64,000 nucleotides of DNA from CBDCHC01 sp965277055. Its GTDB lineage: Bacteria > Pseudomonadota > Gammaproteobacteria > PS1 > Pseudothioglobaceae. Location of the stretch: NCBI GenBank assembly GCA_965277055.1, contig OZ255703.1, forward strand, positions 1,116,001-1,180,000, given 5' to 3'. Within the stretch, counting starts at the first letter, position 1. Every line of letters starts with the position of its first letter. The notes beneath the pieces are model-generated. The model worked only from the letters and a program-made list of their open reading frames with translations. It had not been told where the DNA came from and made no database searches. Made by a program: the position numbers and the translations under genes. This document shows, one piece after another, positions 1-11,300 of the stretch.

Positions 1-3000
1 CTCGGGGCATCAGTCTTAACTATTAATGCTGCCACATCTGCGATGACCATCGCTTCACCAGCAGGACTACACCTAGGTGGTCAAATGGTGTTTAATCCTG
101 CAAGTGACACGGCAACGACACATAACTTTGGCAATGTATTTACTGTGGATACTATCAATGGACGTGTGGGTCTTAATGATGCTAATCCTGCCTACACCTT
201 TAGTGTGAAAGGCAGGGGCGGGGCGAATAGTACGATTGTTACCAACTCACTATCTATGGAAAGCATTCTTAATATTAATGCATCGTCACCAGGGCTAGTA
301 TTACCATTTAATAATGATACGGCAAATCCTACACTGAGTACACTCGGGCTCTATTCTGGGTCTGGCAACCCCTATGAAAATTTTAATTTTGGTGAAGTTG
401 GTTCATTATTTTTTGACAATACAAATGCATTATTGTATGTCAAAACCAGAAACTTTGATTGGCAACAACTGCCTTTTGAGGAGGGGCTTATAAAAATAGG
501 CGGTGATAGCATTGATGAAGATACTATAGTTGGCTCTAATGACAACTTTGGCTTCATCCTCGAAACCAACAACATCCCTGCTATTACTATAGACCGTAAT
601 CAAAACACTACTTTCCATGGCAATGCTAACTTTGATTTGAATGATGTCAATAACATTAATAATCTTTCAGTTAGCAATATTCAAGCTAACGATAACACCA
701 ATATCTTAGACATCACTCTTCATAACGATAATGTGAATGCCTTTAGAATGCGAGATACTGATGGCGTGCCATTTATTATGATAGATACTTCCGCTGCTAC
801 TGGTAATCTTATTACCCAAGGTACCACTACGTTTACTACTAACTTACTCACTGCAGATATAGTAGATATTAACGGTGGGACGATAGACGGCATTACCGCA
901 GGAAGCAATGTACCATATACCTCTCTCGCAGTTGCTAGCCTAACTTTTACTGGTAATCAAATAGACTCTATTTTAGATAATACTATTAACTTCACAGATA
1001 ACAATCTAACAACCAGTGGTACGGTCACCACAGGTAATATTGATGTCAGTAATAATAACATCACCAATGTGACTAATATTGACCTTGCTGCTATTACCTC
1101 TAACACAGATACCTTTACCATCTCTTTAGAGCCTAACAAACCAATAGCTTTGCAAATTACGGATGGTACGAATGATTATTTGAACATTGATACTACCACC
1201 ACATTACCAACACTAAATATCACTCAACGGACAAACTTTGCAGCAAATACTGTAGTGGGTTCTGACTTTGAGATAAATGGAGGTACTATTGATAACACTA
1301 TTATAGGAGCAACTACGCCAGTAGAGGCTACTGTTACCACACTTACCGCTACCACTTTAGGCGGTCCACTAAATGTAAACAACCAAGTACTCAGTAATGT
1401 CATTATCAATACAGGTACGATTAACGTCCAAGCCCTTACCTCCACCATAGCCACCCTTGGAGACATCTCCATTAGTGGTAACACCATTACCACTACTGCT
1501 AATACCTTAGACATCGTCCCAAGTACTACTATTGGTGGCACTCTTACAGCAAAGACCATAGATAATAATAACGGCACCCTAACAAATGTAGGTACTCTTT
1601 ATACAACAAATATTAACCCAAATACTGAAACTCTAACAGTAAACCTTGGTGATAGTACCCAAGCACTAGTTATCAGGGATGATATTGCTCCTATTATTAC
1701 CATAGACACAGACAGTGACAACATTATTATTGCCCCACAGTTTGCCACTACGTTTAATGGGCTCTTAACTGCACAGGATGTAGATATTAATGGAGGCGAT
1801 ATAGACATCCAGTCACTTATCTCTACAGTTGCTGCTCTAGGAAATATCAGAATAGTGGGCAATACTATTACCACTACTAACAATCAAGCAATCAACTTTG
1901 GAGCTACTGATCTAACTACGAGTGGGACACTGACAGCAGGTGGTCTAGCTGTGGCACCTAACAACCTAGATGTAGGAGTACTAGCAGAGGCAAATATTCA
2001 TACGATTATAGGATCACAAACCTTAACACTAGATTTACAAAACAATGCTAATGCTTTCACTGTCAAAGATACTGATTCTACATTCATCCAAATTAACACC
2101 ATTGATAATGAAATTACCCAAGGCACCACCACCTTTACCTCTAATCTCCTAACCGCAGACAATGTAGATATTAACGGAGGTGATATAAACATCCAAGCAC
2201 TCACCTCTACGGTGGCTACTCTAGGGGATCTCAATATTACAGGTAACACCATTACCACTACTGCCAATACCCTAGACATTGTGCCAAGCACTACTATTAT
2301 TGGCACTCTTACAGCAAAGACCATAGATAATACAAATGGCACCATTAACAATGTAGATACGCTTTATACTGCTAATATTAACCCAAATACTGATACGCTT
2401 GACATAAACTTAGAAAGTAATGCCCGAGCACTAGACATCAAAGATGATAATGTATCATTTATTACTATAGACACTACTATTCCTTTAATCACCCAAGGTA
2501 CTACCACCTTCACCTCTAACCGTTTAACCGCAGACAATGTAGAGATTAACGGAGGCACTATAGAAGTAAGCGCTCTTACCTCTACAGTTGCTACCTTGGG
2601 AAACATTACCTTTAGTGCAGACACCATGCGTTCAAGTAGTGGACAAATTGACTTTGGAGCGACAGACTTAACTACTACGGGTACTATTACTGCTAATGCT
2701 CTTGTGCTTCCTGTTGGTTTAAACCTTGATGTTGGTGAAGTAAATGTAGAAAATATTACTGCCTCATCAAATACCTTAACAATTAACCTCAAAGATAATG
2801 AATCTGTTGCGTTGCGTATTACTGATAACGATCAAGACTTTATTATTATCGACACAGATAATAATAGTATTACCCAAGGCACCACCACTTTTACCTCTAA
2901 TCTCCTAACCGCAGACAATGTAGATATTAACGGAGGTGATATAAACATCCAAGCACTCACCTCTACGGTGGCTACTCTAGGGGATCTCAATATTACAGGC

Positions 3001-6000
3001 AACACCATTACCACTACTGCCAATACCCTAGACATTGTGCCAAGCACTACTATTATTGGCACTCTTACAGCAAAGACCATAGATAATACAAATGGCACCA
3101 TTAACAATGTAGATACGCTTTATACTGCTAATATTAACCCAAATACTGATACGCTTGACATAAACTTAGAAAGTAATGCCCGAGCACTAGACATCAAAGA
3201 TGATAATGTATCATTTATTACTATAGACACTACTATTCCTTTAATCACCCAAGGTACTACCACCTTCACCTCTAACCGTTTAACCGCAGACAATGTAGAG
3301 ATTAACGGAGGCACTATAGAAGTAAGCGCTCTTACCTCTACAGTTGCTACCTTGGGAAACATTACCTTTAGTGCAGACACCATGCGTTCAAGTAGTGGAC
3401 AAATTGACTTTGGAGCGACAGACTTAACTACTACGGGTACTATTACTGCTAATGCTCTTGTGCTTCCTGTTGTTTTAAACCTTGATGTTGGTGAAGTAGA
3501 TGTAGAAAATATTACTGCCTCATCAAATACCTTAACAATTAACCTCAAAGATAATGAATCTGTTGCGTTGCGTATTACTGATAACGATCAAGACTTTATT
3601 ATTATCGACACAGATAATAATAGTATTACCCAAGGCACCACCACTTTTACCTCTAATCTCCTAACCGCAGACAATGTAGATATTAACGGAGGTGATATAA
3701 ACATCCAAGCACTCACCTCTACGGTGGCTACTCTAGGGGGTATCAACATAGTAGGTAGCACAATAACTAGTAGCACTAGCAATATTAATTTTGGTAGCAG
3801 TAATATAATCACTACTGGCTCAATTACTGGAAATATCATTCTTGTTAATAATGATTACTCTGGTATTAATAGACTATTAATTGATAATATTACCAGCACG
3901 AATGCTTTTACCCTCACCCTCACTGATAATCTTAATCCTGCATTCACCATCACTGATGGTAATACTCCTTTTATGACTATTAATACTAATGGCAATCAAA
4001 TTACTCAACATGCAACCAACTTTACTGGAACTGTGAGAATGAATGATGCACAAATTACTGGGGGATCTATCAGTAATGTTGATATTAATGCAAATAGACT
4101 CACTGTAGATAATATTACAATAGATGGCAATCAAATTAATTCGGACAATAACAACAATATTCGTTTTAGTAATACTAATCTAGTTGATATTGATAATCTT
4201 ACTGCAAATAGCATAGATGTTTCAGGAGGTACGATTAGTAATGTAGGGAGTCTTATTACCAATGCGATCAACCCTAATGCTAACCTCGCTATTACCCTTA
4301 ACAACAACGCCAACGCATTCACCATTAGTGAAGGTGGTACAAATTTCATCACCATAGACACCACAAACGACCTCATCACTCAAGCAGCTACAAATTTTAC
4401 TGGTGCAGTAAATATTTCAACTGTTGATATTGATGGAGGAACGTTAGACAATGTTGATATTACTGCAAATAGACTCACTGTAGATGATATTACAATAGAT
4501 GGCAATCAAATTACTGCAAGTGGGGGTACTATTGACTTTACTGATGACAACCTCACCACTCGTGGTACACTTACTGCAAATAGCATAGATGTTTCAGGAG
4601 GTACGATTAGTAATGTAGGGAGTCTTATTACCAATGCGATCAACCCTAATGCTAACCTCGCTATTACCCTTAACAACAACGCCAACGCATTCACCATTAG
4701 TGAAGGTGGTACAAATTTCATCACCATAGACACCACAAACGACCTCATCACTCAAGCAACAACTACCTTTACTGGCTTAGTCAGTGCGAATAATGTTAAT
4801 ATCACTGGGGGCTCTTTAAGTAATGTAGGCATCAATGCAACTGCATTAACTGTGGATCAAATTACCATTGATAACAATCAAATTACTGCAAGTGGGGGTA
4901 CTATTGACTTTACTGATGACAACCTCACCACTCGTGGCACTGTAACAGTAGGTGGTCTTGATGTGAATGGTATAGACCTCACCAACCTTAACGCTATTGA
5001 GGTAAATACTATCAACCCTAATACAGGTGGTACTCTAACAGTTACGCTTACTGATAATCTTAATCCAGCTCTTACTATTACAGATGGTGCAACTTCATTC
5101 ATCACCATAGACACCACAAACGACCTCATCACTCAAGCAACAACTACCTTTACTGGCTTAGTCAGTGCGAATAATGTTAATATCACTGGGGGCTCTTTAA
5201 GTAATGTAGGCATCAATGCAACTGCATTAACTGTGGATCAAATTACCATTGATAACAATCAAATTACTGCAAGTGGGGGTACTATTGACTTTACTGATGA
5301 AAACCTCACCACTCGTGGTACACTTACTGCAAATAGCATAGATGTTTCAGGAGGTACGATTAGTAATGTAGGGAGTCTTATTACCAATGCGATCAACCCT
5401 AATGCTAACCTCGCTATTACCCTTAACAACAACGCCAACGCATTCACCATTAGTGAAGGTGGTACAAATTTCATCACCATAGACACCACAAACGACCTCA
5501 TCACTCAAGCAAAAACTACCTTTACTGGCTTAGTCAGTGCGAATAATGTTAATATCACTGGGGGTACACTAAGTAATGTAGCACTCGATGCAACTGCATT
5601 AACTGTGGATCAAATTACCATTGATAACAATCAAATTACTGCAAGTGGGGGTACTATTGACTTTACTGATGAAAACCTCACCACTCGTGGTACACTTACT
5701 GCAAATAACATAGATGTCTCAGGAGGTACGATTAGTAATGTAGGGAGTCTTATTACCAATGCGATCAACCCTAATACAGGTGGTACTCTAACAGTTACGC
5801 TTACTGATAATCTTAATCCAGCTCTTACTATTACAGATGGTGCAACTTCATTCATCACCATAGACACCACAAACGAACTCATCACTCAAGCAACAACTAC
5901 CTTTACAGGAAATATCACCGCTAACAATAATCTCACAGTTAATGGACTGTTAACTGCGAGCAATGTAGATATTAATGGTGGCGCTATAGATGGGGTGACA

Positions 6001-7146
6001 CTGGGAACCAATAGCCCAATTACTGAGCTTGTAGTTGATAATATTACTATTAATGGCCAAATTACCTCTGATAGTGGTTCAATAAATTTTGATAATGAAA
6101 ATCTCACCACTACAGGCAGCATTACTGCAGGCACCATGATTACCGATACTATACGTAGCACAAGTAATCTAGCGGTGAATACAACTGGAAACTTCAATAT
6201 TAATACTACCTTATTTGTAAATGGTAGTAATATTGGTATTGGAACCAATACACCTAATACTTTCTTACATGTATCTGGTGATACAGATTCTAGTTCAGTT
6301 GCCACTATCGAAAACACCAGCACCAATGCAAATGCCAGAGGCTTAGATATTGAACTTGCTGCTACTACTAACAATAATGCTCGCTTTATTCAATTTAGTG
6401 CAGATAATACTGTAGTAGGTGCTATCCAATACCAAACAGGAGCCTTCCAAGTAGTTAATGTCTCTGATAGAAAAACTAAAACCAATATTACTGATACTAC
6501 CCTTGATGCAGTAGGCATCCTCTCTAACTTACGAGTAGTGGACTATCATAGAAAAACCAACCCAACCGGTAGCAAGATTACTGGATTCATTGCTCAGGAA
6601 GTACAACCTATCTTTAGCAATATGGTCACCAATGTGAATCGTAACCTCCTAGGTATTAATGAAACTGCACTCATTCCAGTATTAGTCAAAGGATTCCAAG
6701 CACAGCAAGATACGCTCACTACACTTACCGATGCAGTAGAAGTGAGTACTGAGTCTATTAACCTCACTAAAGAACTTAAAGTAAATAACACTACAGTAGT
6801 AGATACGAATAACAATCTCTTTGGTAATACACTCACCTTAGAAGACAAGATCCAAACCACCAAAGACAAATTTAGCATTAAGAGATTTGACAATGATCAA
6901 TTAAGTACCTTAATGACTCTAAACATGGCTAAAATACAAGATATAAATGCCAAAGGGTATTTGAGTGTGAAGGATGTGTATTTGAGTTCTGAAAATACTT
7001 ATTTAACTCAGATGCTTAATAGTGTAAAAACAGGGAGTTCTGCTTACACATGTACCAATGAAACCATTGGTAATACTGTGTATGATGACACTCTGGGAAG
7101 ATTAATGGTCTGTTTTGGTAATAGTGGCTGGAAATTTATTAAATAG
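1..7146 (+). CDS. Giant repetitive fibre-like protein with C-terminal S74 peptidase/chaperone domain, copy 1 (5' end outside window)
   Basis: The frame is open from the first base, so the true start lies upstream; at least 2381 residues are visible. The body is Asn/Thr/Ile-rich, low in charge, and made of short beta-strand-like repeats, as in phage tail fibres and trimeric beta-helical adhesins. The C-terminus has a Peptidase_S74 (endosialidase-type intramolecular chaperone) domain. Its predicted Ser/Lys dyad is in SDRKTKTNI (Ser codon 6463-6465), followed by GFIAQEVQ. In this family the domain trimerises the fibre and cuts itself off just before that Ser, which here would release about 227 residues. 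The next gene starts 8 bp downstream. Positions 555-6983 are nearly identical to 10181-16615 in the second giant gene. Function as a surface adhesin or fibre is inferred. Confidence 0.85.
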   Translation, partial: LGASVLTINAATSAMTIASPAGLHLGGQMVFNPASDTATTHNFGNVFTVDTINGRVGLNDANPAYTFSVKGRGGANSTIVTNSLSMESILNINASSPGLVLPFNNDTANPTLSTLGLYSGSGNPYENFNFGEVGSLFFDNTNALLYVKTRNFDWQQLPFEEGLIKIGGDSIDEDTIVGSNDNFGFILETNNIPAITIDRNQNTTFHGNANFDLNDVNNINNLSVSNIQANDNTNILDITLHNDNVNAFRMRDTDGVPFIMIDTSAATGNLITQGTTTFTTNLLTADIVDINGGTIDGITAGSNVPYTSLAVASLTFTGNQIDSILDNTINFTDNNLTTSGTVTTGNIDVSNNNITNVTNIDLAAITSNTDTFTISLEPNKPIALQITDGTNDYLNIDTTTTLPTLNITQRTNFAANTVVGSDFEINGGTIDNTIIGATTPVEATVTTLTATTLGGPLNVNNQVLSNVIINTGTINVQALTSTIATLGDISISGNTITTTANTLDIVPSTTIGGTLTAKTIDNNNGTLTNVGTLYTTNINPNTETLTVNLGDSTQALVIRDDIAPIITIDTDSDNIIIAPQFATTFNGLLTAQDVDINGGDIDIQSLISTVAALGNIRIVGNTITTTNNQAINFGATDLTTSGTLTAGGLAVAPNNLDVGVLAEANIHTIIGSQTLTLDLQNNANAFTVKDTDSTFIQINTIDNEITQGTTTFTSNLLTADNVDINGGDINIQALTSTVATLGDLNITGNTITTTANTLDIVPSTTIIGTLTAKTIDNTNGTINNVDTLYTANINPNTDTLDINLESNARALDIKDDNVSFITIDTTIPLITQGTTTFTSNRLTADNVEINGGTIEVSALTSTVATLGNITFSADTMRSSSGQIDFGATDLTTTGTITANALVLPVGLNLDVGEVNVENITASSNTLTINLKDNESVALRITDNDQDFIIIDTDNNSITQGTTTFTSNLLTADNVDINGGDINIQALTSTVATLGDLNITGNTITTTANTLDIVPSTTIIGTLTAKTIDNTNGTINNVDTLYTANINPNTDTLDINLESNARALDIKDDNVSFITIDTTIPLITQGTTTFTSNRLTADNVEINGGTIEVSALTSTVATLGNITFSADTMRSSSGQIDFGATDLTTTGTITANALVLPVVLNLDVGEVDVENITASSNTLTINLKDNESVALRITDNDQDFIIIDTDNNSITQGTTTFTSNLLTADNVDINGGDINIQALTSTVATLGGINIVGSTITSSTSNINFGSSNIITTGSITGNIILVNNDYSGINRLLIDNITSTNAFTLTLTDNLNPAFTITDGNTPFMTINTNGNQITQHATNFTGTVRMNDAQITGGSISNVDINANRLTVDNITIDGNQINSDNNNNIRFSNTNLVDIDNLTANSIDVSGGTISNVGSLITNAINPNANLAITLNNNANAFTISEGGTNFITIDTTNDLITQAATNFTGAVNISTVDIDGGTLDNVDITANRLTVDDITIDGNQITASGGTIDFTDDNLTTRGTLTANSIDVSGGTISNVGSLITNAINPNANLAITLNNNANAFTISEGGTNFITIDTTNDLITQATTTFTGLVSANNVNITGGSLSNVGINATALTVDQITIDNNQITASGGTIDFTDDNLTTRGTVTVGGLDVNGIDLTNLNAIEVNTINPNTGGTLTVTLTDNLNPALTITDGATSFITIDTTNDLITQATTTFTGLVSANNVNITGGSLSNVGINATALTVDQITIDNNQITASGGTIDFTDENLTTRGTLTANSIDVSGGTISNVGSLITNAINPNANLAITLNNNANAFTISEGGTNFITIDTTNDLITQAKTTFTGLVSANNVNITGGTLSNVALDATALTVDQITIDNNQITASGGTIDFTDENLTTRGTLTANNIDVSGGTISNVGSLITNAINPNTGGTLTVTLTDNLNPALTITDGATSFITIDTTNELITQATTTFTGNITANNNLTVNGLLTASNVDINGGAIDGVTLGTNSPITELVVDNITINGQITSDSGSINFDNENLTTTGSITAGTMITDTIRSTSNLAVNTTGNFNINTTLFVNGSNIGIGTNTPNTFLHVSGDTDSSSVATIENTSTNANARGLDIELAATTNNNARFIQFSADNTVVGAIQYQTGAFQVVNVSDRKTKTNITDTTLDAVGILSNLRVVDYHRKTNPTGSKITGFIAQEVQPIFSNMVTNVNRNLLGINETALIPVLVKGFQAQQDTLTTLTDAVEVSTESINLTKELKVNNTTVVDTNNNLFGNTLTLEDKIQTTKDKFSIKRFDNDQLSTLMTLNMAKIQDINAKGYLSVKDVYLSSENTYLTQMLNSVKTGSSAYTCTNETIGNTVYDDTLGRLMVCFGNSGWKFIK
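555..6983 (+). repeat. 6.4-kb direct repeat, copy A (pairs with 10181-16615)
   Basis: From the CATCCTCGAA at 555 to the GTGTATTT ending near 6983, the DNA repeats at an offset of 9626-9632 bp. Long stretches match base for base, including synonymous sites; one visible difference in the first 1.3 kb is G/C near 1023. Divergence sits in short patches near 1927-2043, 2657-2740, 3410-3510, 3735-3950 and 4381-4880. Sequences outside both borders are unrelated. Confidence 0.93.
4006..5887 (+). repeat. Array of five in-frame modules of 372-381 bp in giant gene 1
   Basis: The anchor ACTCAA(G/C)(C/A) recurs at about 4006, 4381, 4753, 5134, 5506 and 5887, giving module lengths of 375, 372, 381, 372 and 381 bp (124-127 aa). 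Each module carries the ordered motifs TTFTG, NVNITGG, QITIDNNQITASGG, LTTRGT, a variable segment, then FITIDTTN. The 372-bp type has the NANLAITLNNNANAF segment and the 381-bp type has the NTGGTLTVTLTDNLNP segment. Upstream, a different unit of 756 bp (252 aa) is duplicated near 2100-3650. Confidence 0.9.
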
Positions 7147-7154
7147 AGAATAGT

Positions 7155-7979
7155 ATGGAATTTTTATTAGATGCATTAGTAGGAACCCTGACAGTAATTA
7201 AAGAATGGTTGCCTAACTTATTTAAAATATTTAACTACTCTGAGGTGGCAATTGGCGTTTCAATTGGTCTCATGCTTATTGGACTACTTATATATTTGTA
7301 CTTATATTTTGTATTTTATATCCCGACTAAATCAAAACTTGAAATACTTATTGAGCGCGTAAAAAATATTGAAGACTCTATGGATATGGCAAAAAATTTC
7401 TCTTATATAAATAATGCCATGCGTAATGTGAAATTTGTCCACCACTCTTGGCGAGAGCTGCGTAAACACTTTGTGTTCCCTGAGCAGGGCACTTCTGGGC
7501 CAATTAGAACCAGTGAGAGTCCAAGTGATTATTTTAATATGCATACTGCAGAAGAAGGTGGGGTAGCCATTGGTAAATATGCGCATGTTGGTGAAAGTTT
7601 CGTTGGTATTGGACTAGTATTTACTTTCTTAGGTTTGGTGTCTGGTATTTATTTTGCTGCGCAAGGTCTCAGTGGTGATACAGAACAAGTACGTGCTGGT
7701 TTGACTCAACTTCTTGATGCTGCAACATTTAAGTTTCTTACTTCCATTGCTGGAGTAGGGGTAGCGACGTTTTTTACCATTGGCTATAAGAAAATGTATA
7801 ATAGTTTACAAGACGAGTTTATCCAGCTTTCTACCTTATTAGAAGCACGCATCATGACTGCTACTGTAGAGTCGGTAGCCTTTGCTCAACATATTGAGCT
7901 GAAAAAACAAACTCAGTTATTGGAAAACTTAGTAACTGATTTAAATAATCGCATTGCTACACTTGAGAATAACAAATAG
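7155..7979 (+). CDS. MotA/TolQ/ExbB-family proton-channel protein
   Basis: The protein has 274 residues with three predicted membrane helices near residues 31-57, 148-172 and 192-212. The last two carry the MotA_ExbB pattern: Gly-rich FVGIGLVFTFLGLVSGIYF, a GLTQLL linker, then FKFLTSIAGVGVATFF. Members of this family (MotA, ExbB, TolQ, ZorA) form pentamers around a dimer of a MotB/ExbD-type partner and turn ion flow into motion. The partner is the next gene, 2 bp downstream. A cytoplasmic loop separates TM1 and TM2, and the C-terminus (about 245-272) looks coiled-coil. Location between two giant fibre genes suggests it powers their export or movement, which is inferred. ZorA of Zorya defence has a related channel, but the other Zorya genes are absent. 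Confidence 0.8.
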   Translation: MEFLLDALVGTLTVIKEWLPNLFKIFNYSEVAIGVSIGLMLIGLLIYLYLYFVFYIPTKSKLEILIERVKNIEDSMDMAKNFSYINNAMRNVKFVHHSWRELRKHFVFPEQGTSGPIRTSESPSDYFNMHTAEEGGVAIGKYAHVGESFVGIGLVFTFLGLVSGIYFAAQGLSGDTEQVRAGLTQLLDAATFKFLTSIAGVGVATFFTIGYKKMYNSLQDEFIQLSTLLEARIMTATVESVAFAQHIELKKQTQLLENLVTDLNNRIATLENNK

Positions 7980-7981
7980 GC

Positions 7982-8356
7982 ATGGCAAGAACAAGGCAAG
8001 TTACAAAAGACGAGGGGTTAAACTTCTTCATACCTATGGTGGATATGATGGTAAGTGCGGTTTTTATCTTTATTATCATCGTAATGGTACTCGTGCTTTT
8101 AATTAATCCGCCTGCATCCATGCAAAGCAAGAATACAGAAACTCAAGAAGATGGTACTTCAGTTGCGTCTAGTGGGTCGGTAGAGGTAGAACCATCAGCA
8201 GTTTCAGGTATGATAGCTAATCAAACTGCTGAAGAGGTCTTGGTAGATGATATTAACCGAGAATTTTTAAAAGAACAAGGAATTGAGAGTGTATTTGACC
8301 CAGGAAGTAAAAAACTGGAAATAAAACTTATCAAGCCAAATGCTGAACAAAATTAA
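7982..8356 (+). CDS. MotB/ExbD/TolR-like single-pass membrane protein
   Basis: This 124-residue protein has a short basic N-terminus and one membrane helix starting at FIPMVDMMVSAVF, with Asp21 at the position of the proton-accepting Asp of ExbD, TolR, MotB and ZorB. A Ser/Glu-rich linker of about 60 residues follows. The last 40 residues (DINREFLKEQGIESVF, then KKLEIKLIKP) look like a small alpha/beta periplasmic domain. It is shorter than MotB and has no full OmpA-like peptidoglycan-binding domain, so ExbD/TolR is the better analogy. It starts 2 bp after the channel gene and overlaps the next start by 17 bp, so the pair is probably translated as a unit. Confidence 0.72.
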   Translation: MARTRQVTKDEGLNFFIPMVDMMVSAVFIFIIIVMVLVLLINPPASMQSKNTETQEDGTSVASSGSVEVEPSAVSGMIANQTAEEVLVDDINREFLKEQGIESVFDPGSKKLEIKLIKPNAEQN

Positions 8357-11300
8357 CATGTTATTAAGAGCATTCATATTATACATCTTATTGATTCCGC
8401 AATTATTTGCTAACACTGCGGGACAAACTGCTGAGCAATTAAGTGCCATCCAAGATGCGGCAATACGCTATTTTGAAGATTATGAGTTTTGGCCGCAATC
8501 TTTAGATGAGTTATTGCTTAATGGCTACTTGCCAAGCCAATTTTCCCCGGAAACACAGTGGGGAACTTTTTTTGTATTTGCGATCATCGGTGATGATTTA
8601 GTCATTAGTGTAGACATTCCTGATGCTTCTACTCTTGTAGATTTACAAGCATCGAGTAATCAAGTTGATGTTGCCTCACGTGCGGTAAAAGATATTAATG
8701 CCAGTGAAAAGCGATTTGCTCAGGGAGATCGTTCCCTAGCGCAATCAGCTGCTGTTGCACCAGATGATAACTCAGATGGAGCACAAGCATTTGACAGAGG
8801 TGAATTAGATAAAAATAGCATTTTTAGAGATCTCACGCTAACAGATGATGAAATTTTTCTAAAATCAGCAAAAGCAGGAAATCCACTTTCGCGTCAACCA
8901 AATAACTATGTTCGCATTAGTGCGACTTTGCGTGATGGAGTAGTCTTCAAAACAGATAGAGAAAGTATCTCATTTGATACTAATATGTTTGTAGATGGCA
9001 CAGTTACTGCGGAAAAATTTATAGATGCAAATGATTCAGAATATGTAATTGACCCTAATGCACTCTCGACTCTAAATGCACTCAAAGCAAGCACTATTAT
9101 CAATGCTGAGGATGAGACATATATTCTTGATTTTGATGATCTATCTATCTTTAATGATGTTCAATTAAAAACCCTGACCGTGGGTAATTTGATGGCTAAA
9201 AAGATTAATAATGATATTCCTATTACCCTTGAAGTACTTGGACAATATGCTATTACCAAACTCATTGCTGGTACCAACCTTCAGTTGAAAAATAACCGTG
9301 GCAATGATGCTAATATCGGTATTTTGACTATCTCTACTGTTGATAACCCAACCTTTGTAGGAATGACAGTTAATAATGATGTTAATATTGGTGGCAATCT
9401 TACAGTAGGTAATGCAAACCCAATACCACTGAATAGTAACTTTGTATTAAATGGTAACGATATGGCTGTGGAGGGAGATCTCTCCCTTGATGGTAATTTT
9501 TATTTACAAAATAAACTCATCATCAACAAAGCTGATGGTAGTGAACTTGTCATTGATGGCAATTCTATTGCTAACTCTAAAGAAATACTCCTTCAGCCCA
9601 ATGGTGATACTACCAATAATTTAAGACTTTCTTCTGATGGTACTAGTGCCAGCATTAATGCTACGGGCAATAACCCTCTGGCGTTTAATGCGACTAACTT
9701 TGCATTTAATAATACAGCAAATAGCTCTCAGGCATTTAGATTTAATAATAGTGATGGTAATCCAGTATTTGTAGTAGATACTCTAAATAAAAAAGTAGGG
9801 TTCAATACTGCGAGTATAGATAGCAGAGCTGACTTAGATGTAGAGGGAACATTACATGCAAATACGGTAATCATTGAGCCAGAAATTGATGATATTGCAT
9901 TAAAAATTAAGACTGCTAACCCAGGGCAACTTATCAACTTTAATGATTCTATGAATGAATTTGGGTTTTATAGTTCAACTAGCGATCCAGAAGGCAATGT
10001 TATTGCTAATAAAGGATCACTTCTTGTAGATAATGATCAAGGTGATTTGTACATTTATAGAGGCACGAATGGTGATAATATAGGATGGAATAAAATGCCG
10101 AATGGTTCTACCGACTTTGTACAGGGTGGTAATAACTTTGGCTTTGCTGGTTCATTGGGAAGTAATAATCCATTTAGTCTCATCCTCGAAACCAACAACA
10201 TCCCTGCTATTACTATAGACCGTAATCAAAACACTACTTTCCATGGCAATGCTAACTTTGATTTGAATGATGTCAATAACATTAATAATCTTTCAGTTAG
10301 CAATATTCAAGCTAACGATAACACCAATATCTTAGACATCACTCTTCATAACGATAATGTGAATGCCTTTAGAATGCGAGATACTGATGGCGTGCCATTT
10401 ATTATGATAGATACTTCCGCTGCTACTGGTAATCTTATTACCCAAGGTACCACTACGTTTACTACTAACTTACTCACTGCAGATATAGTAGATATTAACG
10501 GTGGGACGATAGACGGCATTACCGCAGGAAGCAATGTACCATATACCTCTCTCGCAGTTGCTAGCCTAACTTTTACTGGTAATCAAATAGACTCTATTTT
10601 AGATAATACTATTAACTTCACAGATAACAATCTAACAACCAGTGGTACCGTCACCACAGGTAATATTGATGTCAGTAATAATAACATCACCAATGTGACT
10701 AATATTGACCTTGCTGCTATTACCTCTAACACAGATACCTTTACCATCTCTTTAGAGCCTAACAAACCAATAGCTTTGCAAATTACGGATGGTACGAATG
10801 ATTATTTGAACATTGATACTACCACCACATTACCAACACTAAATATCACTCAACGGACAAACTTTGCAGCAAATACTGTAGTGGGTTCTGACTTTGAGAT
10901 AAATGGAGGTACTATTGATAACACTATTATAGGAGCAACTACGCCAGTAGAGGCTACTGTTACCACACTTACCGCTACCACTTTAGGCGGTCCACTAAAT
11001 GTAAACAACCAAGTACTCAGTAATGTCATTATCAATACAGGTACGATTAACGTCCAAGCCCTTACCTCCACCATAGCCACCCTTGGAGACATCTCCATTA
11101 GTGGTAACACCATTACCACTACTGCTAATACCTTAGACATCGTCCCAAGTACTACTATTGGTGGCACTCTTACAGCAAAGACCATAGATAATAATAACGG
11201 CACCCTAACAAATGTAGGTACTCTTTATACAACAAATATTAACCCAAATACTGAAACTCTAACAGTAAACCTTGGTGATAGTACCCAAGCACTAGTTATC

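Noticed and set aside
4006..5887. CRISPR-like periodic repeats
   Set aside because: Units are 372-381 bp, stay in the reading frame and encode protein; there are no short repeats with unique spacers and no cas genes.
1224..6374. Many minus-strand open frames of 60-162 codons inside the giant genes
   Set aside because: They recur at the same period as the coding modules and mirror the low-complexity codons (ACT, ATT, AAT) of the plus-strand genes. They have Val/Ser/Leu-rich compositions without domains or ribosome sites.
7155..8356. Zorya-type defence system (ZorA/ZorB)
   Set aside because: The channel pair is similar in class, but ZorC, ZorD or ZorE are missing, the long ZorA tail is absent and the ZorB peptidoglycan-binding domain is not seen.
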